A stretch of 10,806 nucleotides of DNA from Sedimentisphaerales bacterium. Lineage in GTDB: Bacteria; Planctomycetota; Phycisphaerae; Sedimentisphaerales; SM23-30. Every line of letters starts with the position of its first letter. The stretch's first letter is position 1. The notes beneath the pieces were generated by a model. That model did no database searches and had not been told where the DNA came from. It was given only the letters and a program-made list of their open reading frames with translations. The position numbers and the translations under genes are program-made. The stretch covers positions 1-10,806 of the forward strand of contig DAOWIP010000379.1 of assembly GCA_030640865.1 (NCBI GenBank). Direction: 5' to 3'. Shown here piece by piece: positions 1-9,566 of this stretch.

Positions 1-222
1 AGTCTGCTCGGCTATCAAATGTCAGGCCCACCGGAAACCAGTCATCGCTCTGCTCACACCACTATTTTCGGCGGTAAGGTTGTTACTCAGCCGGGCCAAC
101 CTTCATTCGGTATCTATTATGACTCTCACTCCGGCAGTGATCTGAACACAAATTTGCTTGATATTAACCCGGATGATTCCTTTGAGATAAGAAGGACTAT
201 TTATGATTTCTGGGTATATTGA
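1..222 (+). CDS. C-terminal end of an unrecognised protein (5' truncated by window edge)
   Basis: The frame is open from the first base and ends at a TGA at 220-222, giving 73 residues. The first ATG in frame is at 19, but it has no clear ribosome binding site and the frame continues upstream, so this is most likely the tail of a longer gene. The visible part is hydrophilic and rich in Ser, Thr, Asp and Gly. It has no cysteine, no hydrophobic segment and no motif I can assign. It ends in an aromatic stretch (YDFWVY). It converges on the MerR-like gene with 43 bases between the stops, and I see no hairpin terminator there. The function is unknown. A secreted or surface protein would fit the composition, but this is a guess. 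Confidence 0.5.
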   Translation, partial: SLLGYQMSGPPETSHRSAHTTIFGGKVVTQPGQPSFGIYYDSHSGSDLNTNLLDINPDDSFEIRRTIYDFWVY

Positions 223-265
223 ACAAAATACTCTGACGGTAAAATGATAGTTAAGTAGGGTGGGG

Positions 266-523
266 TTAATCGAATTGTTGTTGTCGGCGTATGAAAATTT
301 CGCGTATTTCCCGAAGTGGATAGCCGCTGTCATTGAGGCTTTTAATCAGGCTGATGCGTTCGACTGCCTTTTCATCGAAGTATTGCTGCCCGCCGTCCGT
401 CCGTTCAGTCGCTTCTAACAGTCCTACCATCAGGTAATATTGCAGGGTTTGTTTGGACACTCCCGCCCGTTCCGCGGCCTGGCCTATACGTATTAACGAA
501 CCCTTTTGATTGTCTCTATCCAT
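266..523 (-). CDS. Small MerR-family HTH transcriptional regulator
   Basis: The 85 residues are almost entirely a MerR DNA-binding domain. Residues 11-30 form the helix-turn-helix (IRIGQAAERAGVSK, then TLQYY). Residues 31-50 form the wing (GLLEATERTDGGQQYFD). Residues 51-77 contain the second helical pair with the typical 'SGYPLREIREIF' ending. The long dimerisation helix and effector-binding domain of full MerR proteins are absent, so no inducer can be predicted. The position where most MerR proteins have TLRYY is TLQYY here. I chose the ATG at 521-523. A TTG at 584-586 would add 21 residues and overlap the upstream lipoprotein gene, but those residues do not look like MerR sequence. Neither start has a strong Shine-Dalgarno. 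The gene lies 46 bases downstream of the lipoprotein gene on the same strand and is probably co-transcribed with it. Its targets are unknown. Confidence 0.8.
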   Translation of the reverse strand: MDRDNQKGSLIRIGQAAERAGVSKQTLQYYLMVGLLEATERTDGGQQYFDEKAVERISLIKSLNDSGYPLREIREIFIRRQQQFD

Positions 524-569
524 ATCAGGTGTTTTTCGACAACAGCTTGCCAGGGGAAGCAAGAGATGG

Positions 570-1472
570 CTATTTTGCTTTTTCAATCGCTGTAAGGTAC
601 TCGAACTCCACGGTCATCATATTTTGTCTGCTGAAATGTTGATGTTCATCAGTGGGCACGAACTCCAGTCGCTGCGGCAGCTTAACCTTGCCCACCTGTT
701 CATAATCAAGCACATTCACCGCCATATATCCGAACTCTTTCGGCCGATGAGGTTTCTGATAGCGCAGCCATATTCGTTCGATTAGTGAGGTCTCGGTGTT
801 TATCCACAAGACTGCAATGTCGTCCAGAGTTTTTTCCGGCGATCTGTTTTTCCAGAAAGTCGCCTTCTCGAACAGTCCACCAGTCGATTTGTTTCGATTC
901 AGCAATCGGCCGGATACTTCCACTTTATGATTAACGCGTCCGCCCTGCCGTTCCAGGCCCTCGTATCGTGGGATCAGTCCTTCCCGCAGCAAAGATGTGC
1001 ATCCGGTCAGGGCCTGCCCTTCAAGAAACATTTTTATCTGGGCGCCGAACAAGGTATTTTGGTCTTTTTCAACGATTGTTCTTTTGTTATTAGTGCGTTT
1101 TATCCTGACCAGGCCTTTCCGGTCGCGCCGCTCGGTGAGCCGGCCGGTCGGCTCGTTACTGACAACGGTCAGGCATACCGGTTTATCGGTATTGCCGGGC
1201 AGGATGGTATGCCGCTGTTCGACAAGCGTTCTGCCTCCGTCAGTATCGAAAGTTGTCGCGATAGCCCGGCCTTCGATTCGTTTGATCCCGGCCCAGGCAT
1301 CGAGACCACCAGTGGCTTCGATGTTCCGCCGTACCGCAGCGTCCAGCCGAGGGTCCCCCAGCATACCCAATCTCTGGCGCATCGTTTCATTGCTGTTTCC
1401 GCAGCCGGCGATTAGCGATACAGCAGCCACTATCAACAGCCCCATCGATAAATAACGTTGTAGTATTCTCAT
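570..1472 (-). CDS. Predicted lipoprotein, LolA-like family possible
   Basis: This encodes 300 residues. The N-terminus is a classic lipoprotein signal: a basic start (MRILQR), a hydrophobic stretch at 8-22 and a lipobox IAGC with the lipidated cysteine at 24. The mature protein starts with a short helical linker, followed near residue 50 by 'NIEATGGLDAWAGIKRIEGRA'-like sequence (split here as NIEATGG, LDAWAG, IKRIEGRA). That pattern resembles the beginning of LolA-like or outer-membrane lipoprotein-sorting domains. The rest is rich in predicted beta strands, consistent with such a fold but not proof. The start is well supported: AGGAG lies at 1480-1484, seven bases before the ATG, and a good promoter sits just upstream. 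It is the first gene of a likely two-gene unit with the MerR-like gene. Lipoprotein status is firm; the family assignment is tentative and the cargo or role is unknown. Confidence 0.82.
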   Translation of the reverse strand: MRILQRYLSMGLLIVAAVSLIAGCGNSNETMRQRLGMLGDPRLDAAVRRNIEATGGLDAWAGIKRIEGRAIATTFDTDGGRTLVEQRHTILPGNTDKPVCLTVVSNEPTGRLTERRDRKGLVRIKRTNNKRTIVEKDQNTLFGAQIKMFLEGQALTGCTSLLREGLIPRYEGLERQGGRVNHKVEVSGRLLNRNKSTGGLFEKATFWKNRSPEKTLDDIAVLWINTETSLIERIWLRYQKPHRPKEFGYMAVNVLDYEQVGKVKLPQRLEFVPTDEHQHFSRQNMMTVEFEYLTAIEKAK

Positions 1473-1516
1473 CAGTCAACTCCTATGTTATTCTGTTTTC
1501 TGTTACACACAGTATC

Positions 1517-1545
1517 ATTATAACCAAACCACCGCCAAAATGCAA
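1517..1545 (-). promoter_or_regulatory. Sigma70-like promoter for the lipoprotein-merR unit
   Basis: Read on the minus strand, TTGCAT (1540-1545) and a perfect TATAAT (1517-1522) are separated by exactly 17 bases. The predicted transcript would begin near 1510, giving a leader of about 37 bases that carries the AGGAG ribosome binding site at 1480-1484. This is the best promoter match in the window. It is based on motif reading only. Confidence 0.7.
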
Positions 1546-1610
1546 AAACTGATTTGAGCGGAAATATGGCTGAATAGTTATGAGAATTTAACCACCTTCG
1601 GCGGGACTTT

Positions 1611-1669
1611 TGTACCGCTGGCGTCTCGCCAGCAAAAACAGAAGATGCGGACGGGACGTCCGTGGTACA
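1611..1669. repeat. REP-like composite palindromic element
   Basis: The element is bounded by TGTACC (1611-1616) and its exact reverse complement GGTACA (1664-1669). Inside are two tight hairpins: GCTGGCG-tct-CGCCAGC at 1617-1633 (seven perfect pairs, 3-base loop) and CGGACG-gga-CGTCCG at 1648-1662 (six perfect pairs, 3-base loop), joined by an A-rich spacer. A related GGCGGGAC lies just outside at 1600-1607. The architecture is like REP/BIME elements. Its minus-strand translation contains FAGETPAVQ, which I recall as a recurrent spurious peptide from dispersed repeats in several bacterial phyla. Copy number in this genome cannot be seen from one window. Confidence 0.65.
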
Positions 1670-1700
1670 TTCAGAATACAAAATCCTATACTATAAATAT

Positions 1701-1732
1701 AAAAAAAGGGCCCGACTTTTCGCGCCGGACCC
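1701..1732 (-). terminator. Intrinsic terminator of nifJ
   Basis: On the minus strand the sequence GGGTCCG (1726-1732), an 11-base loop, and CGGGCCC (1708-1714) form a 7-bp GC-rich stem with one G-T pair. It is followed directly by seven T residues (1701-1707). It lies about 40 bases after the nifJ stop codon. Confidence 0.85.
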
Positions 1733-1770
1733 TGTAAAACTTTCCTACCACTCACTACTCACAACCACCC

Positions 1771-5361
<3,591 letters not shown>

Positions 5362-5363
5362 TT

Positions 5364-5369
5364 ACCTCC
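5364..5369 (-). promoter_or_regulatory. Shine-Dalgarno that decides the nifJ start
   Basis: The minus strand reads GGAGGT here, nine bases before the ATG at 5353-5355. The alternative internal ATG at 5293-5295 has only a weak purine run (AAGAAGA) upstream. This favours the longer NifJ protein. Confidence 0.75.
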
Positions 5370-5419
5370 GCAGGTAGTTGTTAAAGCAATTAAATAATTC
5401 CTCATTAAAGACCCTGAGT

Positions 5420-5449
5420 TTATAACGAAACAGGATTTTTTACCAGCAA
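5420..5449 (-). promoter_or_regulatory. Candidate promoter for nifJ
   Basis: On the minus strand TTGCTG (5444-5449) and TTATAA (5420-5425) are 18 bases apart. This would place the transcript start near 5412 and give a leader of a little under 60 bases. Both boxes are imperfect and the surrounding DNA is AT-rich, so chance matches are likely. It is offered as the best candidate in the expected place. Confidence 0.35.
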
Positions 5450-5516
5450 TAATCTCTCTTTTTTTCTACTACCCCAAACCGAGCGTAATATATGCCCCTC
5501 TGGTATATTATCGACT

Positions 5517-5588
5517 CTTTTGGAAGGCATAATAATCCATTTGCCAGCCTAAAACAGCAAGCTATAGAAATTATTATTGCCCCAAAGG
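5517..5588. repeat. Long bulged inverted repeat in the nifJ-rnfC intergenic region
   Basis: Three consecutive paired blocks fit together: CTTTTGG (5517-5523) with CCAAAGG (5582-5588, one G-T pair); then, after a 2-base bulge, GGCA (5526-5529) with TGCC (5578-5581); then, after a 1-base bulge on the other arm, TAATAAT (5530-5536) with ATTATTA (5570-5576). That is 18 pairs closing a 33-base loop. The loop holds a further short pair, TTGC (5541-5544) with GCAA (5557-5560). It lies upstream of the proposed rnf promoter and outside the predicted nifJ leader, so it may act as DNA, or belong to a transcript not recognised here. Confidence 0.5.
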
Positions 5589-5637
5589 TAAATTGTCGAG
5601 AACAAAGAAATGGCAAAAAAGCGAAAAAGCCAGATAA

Positions 5638-5655
5638 ATACCGACCGGTTGGTAT
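5638..5655. promoter_or_regulatory. 18-bp palindrome, candidate operator upstream of rnfC
   Basis: The sequence ATACCGACCGGTTGGTAT is a continuous dyad with 9-base arms and a single symmetric mismatch (g5643 against t5650). It ends two bases before a consensus TTGACA at 5658-5663, which is where a repressor or activator of the rnf promoter could bind. A continuous GC-core palindrome of this type resembles sites of dimeric repressors such as TetR-like proteins, but the binding protein cannot be named from sequence. Confidence 0.5.
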
Positions 5656-5657
5656 AA

Positions 5658-5687
5658 TTGACAAGATAGGCAGGATGTGACGATTAT
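5658..5687 (+). promoter_or_regulatory. Candidate promoter for the rnf operon
   Basis: A perfect TTGACA (5658-5663) is followed after 18 bases by GATTAT (5682-5687), which matches four of six positions of TATAAT. The transcript would start near 5694 with a leader of about 85 bases. The -10 box is weak, which would suit an activated or tightly controlled promoter. No better pair was found between here and the rnfC start. Confidence 0.4.
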
Positions 5688-5778
5688 AAGAATTTTATTG
5701 CATTAAACACTATAAGTTATTATTGATGTACGATATATAAGCAGTACACGAGAAGAATAATGTATAACTGAGGGCATA

Positions 5779-7191
5779 ATGGCGGTTTTAACAACTGAAA
5801 ATAGCGAAAAGGTGTCTCGCAGATATACATTTCGCCGGGGTATCCATCCGTCGGAACACAAGAACCTGACAGAATCAGTTCCGATAACTCGTGCTGTTTT
5901 GAAGGCTGGTTCGGTGGTTGTAGTACCAATGCTACAGCATATTGGGGCGATGTGCAAACCGACGGTGGAAGTGAAACAGGAAGTAACGACGGGCCAGATA
6001 GTCGGTAACAGCGAGGCGTTTGTGTCGGCTCCGGTACACAGTCCGGTTAATGGGGTTGTCAAGGAGATTTCACCACAACCGCATCCGAGCGGCCGAAAAG
6101 TGATTAGCGCGGTAATTACCGTGGGAGAAGAGCAACCAACAGAACAGGAATGGCGGAAATTACCGGGTAGTTATGATCCTGATAAATATGACCATGAAAC
6201 AATCATAAAGTCGATTCGCGAGGCGGGCGTGGTCGGAATGGGCGGTGCGGCGTTTCCAACGGCAATGAAACTGACTTGGAATCCAAAACGGCCGGTTCAT
6301 TCGGTACTGGTCAACGGCTGTGAATGTGAGCCCTATTTAACAAGCGATCACCGATTGATGACAGAATCGCCGGCAACGATAGTAGCCGGTGTTCAGTTGG
6401 CAATAAAGGCATGCGGCGCCAAGCGGGGTATTATAGCCATCGAGGATAATAAGCCGGACGCAATTGAGAAAATACACGCGGCAATCGAAGATATCGATAA
6501 CATTCAATTGGCGATTTGCCAAACGAAGTATCCGCAGGGAAGCGAACGGCAGTTGATTAAAGCTGTACTGGGCAGAGTAGTACCGACAGGGGGACTTCCA
6601 CGAGAAGTTCGGGTGGTGGTTATTAACGTTGCAACGGCAGCGGCGATAACGTGGGCGTGTCTGGAAGGTCGGCCCGTAACAGAAAGAATAGTAACCGTAA
6701 CAGGTCAAGGGATAAAAGAACCGGGCAATTTTTTAGTGTCGGTGGGGATGTTGCTCTCAGACCTGATCGAGCAATGTGGGGGGCTGACAGATACAGTGGA
6801 AAAAGTATTGTTAGGCGGGCCGATGATGGGGTTGGCCACACCACACCTGAATGTTCCGATCCTGAAAGGTACGAGCGGGATCACAGCGCTGAGCCGTAAC
6901 GAAACAAACCTCGCAGAAGAGACAGCCTGCATCCGTTGCAGCCGATGCGTGGATCATTGCCCACTGGGACTGGTGCCGACACAAATTGCTCATGCCATCA
7001 AGGCACGAAGCCTCGATGTGGCATTAAAATATGATCTGCTCGCGTGTATTGAATGCGGCAGTTGCGCTTATGTGTGTCCGGCACGGATACCATTGCTGCA
7101 ATATCTCAGGGCCGGCAAGGCCATGGCACGGATAGCGAAAGAACAGGAGAAACCTCGTCAGACCGAGGCTGGTAGTAAGAGTAGAGAGTAA
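5779..7191 (+). CDS. rnfC: Rnf complex subunit RnfC (ferredoxin:NAD+ oxidoreductase)
   Basis: This encodes 470 residues. RnfC is the peripheral, cytoplasmic subunit of the ion-pumping Rnf complex and carries the NADH- and FMN-binding site. The N-terminal part opens with the family signature FRRGIHPSEHK (18-28). A glycine-rich nucleotide loop, GVVGMGGAAFP, is at 150-160. Flavin/NADH-site motifs follow: NGCECEPYLTSD (179-190) and YPQGSERQL (251-259). An SLBB-type region lies around 300-350 and ends in GGPMMG. Two 4Fe-4S motifs follow at C384/387/390/394 and C423/426/429/433. It lacks the long repetitive C-terminal extension of proteobacterial RnfC. The ATG is preceded by GAGGG (5770-5774) at a short 4-base spacing. 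The stop TAA overlaps the rnfD ATG by one base. The last residues (SKSRE) are encoded by a purine-rich repeat shared with the end of rnfD. Confidence 0.97.
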   Translation: MAVLTTENSEKVSRRYTFRRGIHPSEHKNLTESVPITRAVLKAGSVVVVPMLQHIGAMCKPTVEVKQEVTTGQIVGNSEAFVSAPVHSPVNGVVKEISPQPHPSGRKVISAVITVGEEQPTEQEWRKLPGSYDPDKYDHETIIKSIREAGVVGMGGAAFPTAMKLTWNPKRPVHSVLVNGCECEPYLTSDHRLMTESPATIVAGVQLAIKACGAKRGIIAIEDNKPDAIEKIHAAIEDIDNIQLAICQTKYPQGSERQLIKAVLGRVVPTGGLPREVRVVVINVATAAAITWACLEGRPVTERIVTVTGQGIKEPGNFLVSVGMLLSDLIEQCGGLTDTVEKVLLGGPMMGLATPHLNVPILKGTSGITALSRNETNLAEETACIRCSRCVDHCPLGLVPTQIAHAIKARSLDVALKYDLLACIECGSCAYVCPARIPLLQYLRAGKAMARIAKEQEKPRQTEAGSKSRE

Positions 7192-8297
7192 TGGGCAAGG
7201 AAGAAAAAAAACCGGATAAAATACTGATGGTATCATCGTCGCCGCATCTGGTGTCGTCATCAACGAGCAGGCGGATAATGTTCGAGGTGATAATAGGGTG
7301 TCTGCCGGCAGTAGGGGCGGCACTATATTTTTTCCGGGGCCAGGCGGCACTTATATTGATTGCCTGTGTGGCATCAGCATTGATTACCGAGTGGTTGTTC
7401 AATGTGGTACGTAAAAAGACCAGGACCATCGGAGACGGCAGCGCTATCGTAACGGCTGTGATATTAGGATTGTCGCTACCACCTACAATACCAACTTGGG
7501 CGGCGGCGATCGGGACGGTGGCAGCGATCAGTGTGGGTAAGATGGTGTTCGGCGGGTTAGGCTGCAATATATTCAATCCGGCGATGATGGGCCGGGCATT
7601 CCTTATGGCGTGTTTCGGGACAATGATGACGACGTGGATACCACCAGTACAGGAACAGGCAGCCATTTTGCAAGTGCGCTGCGACGCAGGGCAGGAAATA
7701 GCGGCGGTAACGGAAGCGACGCCGTTGGCACTTGCAAAACAGCCCATTAAAGACGCAGCCAACAATAATAAAATAAAAAAAGCCACGCCCCTGCTGGTAA
7801 ATCAAAAGCTAAAGGCAATGTTTCTCGGTGGGACAAGCGGCTCGGCAGGAGAAACATCGGCGCTATTCTGGCTGATCGGAGGTATATTCCTGCTTTACAG
7901 GCGAACTATTACGTGGCATATTCCGGTGGCCGTGTTGGGTTCGGCCATACTTTTTGCCACAATACCCTGGCTGTTCGATACATTCTATATTGGTCCGTCG
8001 GGCGCGCTGGAGTTCGGCGAAGCGCAAATTTACGCCAATCCGCTGGTGCATCTGTTTGGTGGTGGGCTGATGATGTGCGCGTTCTTCATAGCGACCGATC
8101 CGGTAACGTGTCCGCTGACCAGATGGGGCCGAATACTGTTCGGAATTGGCGTGGGAAGCCTGATTATGTTGATACGTCTTAAAGGGGGCTATCCGGAAGG
8201 TGTGATGTACGCGATTTTGCTGATGAACGCAATGACGCCACTGCTGGAACGATGGACAAGACCAAAACCAATGGGCGGACATTCGAGTAGAGAGTAG
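7191..8297 (+). CDS. rnfD: Rnf complex membrane subunit RnfD
   Basis: This encodes 368 residues. RnfD is an integral membrane subunit (NqrB/RnfD family) with a covalently bound FMN. Several hydrophobic helices are visible, including 31-47, 52-71, 84-117 and 223-236, plus a C-terminal group from about 243 to 350. The conserved stretch GGLGCNIFNPAMMGRAF (121-137) and KGGYPEGVMYA (331-341) are family signatures. The flavinylation site is VTEATPLA (173-180), with the likely modified threonine T177. A hydrophilic insert rich in Asn and Lys follows at 184-205. Translation is coupled to rnfC by a one-base stop/start overlap, and the upstream GAGAG run may serve as the ribosome binding site. FMN attachment needs an ApbE-type transferase, which is not in this window. 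The protein ends in HSSRE, encoded by the same 12-mer found at the end of rnfC. Confidence 0.96.
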   Translation: MGKEEKKPDKILMVSSSPHLVSSSTSRRIMFEVIIGCLPAVGAALYFFRGQAALILIACVASALITEWLFNVVRKKTRTIGDGSAIVTAVILGLSLPPTIPTWAAAIGTVAAISVGKMVFGGLGCNIFNPAMMGRAFLMACFGTMMTTWIPPVQEQAAILQVRCDAGQEIAAVTEATPLALAKQPIKDAANNNKIKKATPLLVNQKLKAMFLGGTSGSAGETSALFWLIGGIFLLYRRTITWHIPVAVLGSAILFATIPWLFDTFYIGPSGALEFGEAQIYANPLVHLFGGGLMMCAFFIATDPVTCPLTRWGRILFGIGVGSLIMLIRLKGGYPEGVMYAILLMNAMTPLLERWTRPKPMGGHSSRE

Positions 8298-8327
8298 TGA
8301 AGAAGTAGAGGGTAAAGAGTAAAGAAG

Positions 8328-8345
8328 TCCCGCTTAATAGCGGGG
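8328..8345 (+). other. Small hairpin between rnfD and rnfG
   Basis: CCCGC (8329-8333) and GCGGG (8340-8344) form five perfect pairs around a 6-base TTAATA loop, with one more T-G pair outside. No T-run follows, so it is not a normal terminator. It sits 19 bases before the AAGGG ribosome binding site of rnfG and could affect mRNA stability or translation within the operon. Confidence 0.4.
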
Positions 8346-8363
8346 GCTGGTCAGGCAAAAGAT

Positions 8364-8368
8364 AAGGG
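8364..8368 (+). promoter_or_regulatory. Shine-Dalgarno supporting a GTG start for rnfG
   Basis: AAGGG lies seven bases before the GTG at 8376-8378. No ATG exists in frame between this point and the nearest upstream stop (8313-8315), so the GTG start is well supported. Confidence 0.6.
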
Positions 8369-8375
8369 CAAACTG

Positions 8376-8933
8376 GTGCTGATTCAATTTTTTAAACAAT
8401 CATGGCTGGTGATGGCGGCGGCTCTGGTGTTCGGATTGCTGGTGGCGGGCGTACATGGGGTGTTGGAAGAACGTATCGCTTATAACTCGCGGCAGAAACT
8501 GGAACGTGAGATGAAATCACTGTTCGGCCAGGAGAGTATTTCCGAAGCCATACGGGATGAAAATGGGGAAATCAGATACTACAAAGTAAAAGATAAAACA
8601 AACGCCATAGCCGGTTACGCAATTGTGGCCGAAGGCAGCGGCTTCGCAGATAAAATCAAACTACTGGTGGCTACAGATGAAAAAACAGAAAAACTGCTGG
8701 GAATCGCGGTTCTGAAAACCAATGAGACGCCGGGGTTCGGGGACAAAATCAAAAAAGAGAAGTTCAAGAATCAGTTCGTCGGCTGTCCGGTAAGTGAAGA
8801 ACTATCAGTCATCATAAGGGGGGATCGCGACAAAGCAGACAGCGAAATTGTTTCGATTACCGGGGCGACGATAAGCTCGGAAGCAGTTACGGATATAGTC
8901 AATGACGCAGTGACCAAATTGAGAAATAAGTAA
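8376..8933 (+). CDS. rnfG: Rnf complex subunit RnfG (covalent FMN)
   Basis: This encodes 185 residues. RnfG is anchored by one N-terminal helix (8-28) and exposes an FMN-binding domain to the outer side of the cytoplasmic membrane, relaying electrons within Rnf. The domain shows the family pattern: GYAIVAEGSGFADKIKLL (80-97), LKTNETPGFGDKI (113-125) and, near the C-terminus, the flavinylation motif SITGATISS (160-168) with the modified threonine most likely T165. The length is normal for the short RnfG type. The start is a GTG with an AAGGG site seven bases upstream. Seventy-eight bases separate it from rnfD, the largest gap in the operon, and these contain purine-rich repeats and a small hairpin. 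The stop codon abuts the rnfE ATG with no spacing. Confidence 0.96.
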   Translation: MLIQFFKQSWLVMAAALVFGLLVAGVHGVLEERIAYNSRQKLEREMKSLFGQESISEAIRDENGEIRYYKVKDKTNAIAGYAIVAEGSGFADKIKLLVATDEKTEKLLGIAVLKTNETPGFGDKIKKEKFKNQFVGCPVSEELSVIIRGDRDKADSEIVSITGATISSEAVTDIVNDAVTKLRNK

Positions 8934-9566
8934 ATGTCAGCAGAAGAAAATATCAAACTAAAACCAGCAGGCGCCCCGGAGGCGTTAACGCATTTTGTGC
9001 GAGGGCTGTGGCAGGAAAACGCCATCTTTCGACAGATGCTGGGGATGTGCCCTGTGTTGGCGGTAACGGCCCAATTACAGCCGGCACTTACAATGGGAGC
9101 GGCAACAACGTTCGTACTGGTCTGCTCGAACGTTGTAGTCTCACTGATGCGGAACCTGCTGCAGGGGCATCTGCGAATCCTTATGTTCACGCTGACCATT
9201 GCGACGTTTGTAACAATAGCGGACCTGCTGCTGCAGGCGTTTCTGCCGGATATGAGTGAAGCATTAGGTGCCTATGTGCCGTTGATTATCGTGAACTGCC
9301 TGATCATCGGCCGTGCCGAGGCGTGCGGTAGTCGAAAACCCGTTACGACCAGTCTTTGCGATGCGCTGGGGATGGGAATCGGCTTTACATTCGGGCTTTG
9401 TGTGCTGGCATGCGTCCGCGAAATCCTGGCAGACGGGGCACTGTGGGGACATCAAATTATGCCGGATGCGTTCGTGTGCTGGAATGTGATGAAACTGCCG
9501 GCTGGTGCGTTTATTACATTAGGAATATTACTGGGACTGAGTAATCATTTCTTCAAAAAGAAGTGA
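8934..9566 (+). CDS. rnfE: Rnf complex membrane subunit RnfE
   Basis: This encodes 210 residues. RnfE (NqrD/RnfE family) is an integral membrane subunit that, with RnfA, lines the route of electrons across the membrane. About six hydrophobic helices are visible from residue 35 to the end. The two signature half-sites are present: GMCPVLAV with C39 and IVNCLIIGRAEA with C122. In related complexes these cysteines and their RnfA partners hold an intramembrane iron-sulfur centre. A hydrophilic N-terminal stretch of about 30 residues precedes the first helix. The ATG follows the rnfG TAA directly. There is no strong ribosome binding site of its own, so translation is probably coupled. The last codons and the bases beyond enter an 8-base degenerate tandem repeat. 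Confidence 0.96.
   Translation: MSAEENIKLKPAGAPEALTHFVRGLWQENAIFRQMLGMCPVLAVTAQLQPALTMGAATTFVLVCSNVVVSLMRNLLQGHLRILMFTLTIATFVTIADLLLQAFLPDMSEALGAYVPLIIVNCLIIGRAEACGSRKPVTTSLCDALGMGIGFTFGLCVLACVREILADGALWGHQIMPDAFVCWNVMKLPAGAFITLGILLGLSNHFFKKK

Noticed and set aside
524..586. TTG at 584-586 as the start of the MerR-like gene
   Set aside because: The added 21 residues are unlike MerR N-termini, the codon is a rare start, and it overlaps the end of the lipoprotein gene.
1472..1681. 69-codon minus-strand frame ending at the lipoprotein start
   Set aside because: It runs through the REP-like element and the lipoprotein promoter, has no ribosome binding site, and its sequence is the spurious reading of the repeat.
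5653..5658. Perfect TATAAT upstream of rnfC as the -10 box
   Set aside because: The bases 17 before it (around 5630-5635) do not resemble a -35 box, and it overlaps the palindrome. The TTGACA at 5658 with a downstream -10 fits the gene better, though this is not settled.
5440..5664. 74-codon minus-strand frame in the nifJ-rnfC gap
   Set aside because: It overlaps the same structured non-coding DNA and the nifJ promoter candidate, with no translation signal.
5492..5680. 62-codon plus-strand frame in the nifJ-rnfC gap
   Set aside because: It has no ribosome binding site, crosses the inverted repeat and the palindrome, and shows no family resemblance.
7106..7786. 226-codon minus-strand frame opposite rnfC/rnfD
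   Set aside because: It is antisense to certain coding sequence; its hydrophobic look is a by-product of membrane-helix codons on the other strand.
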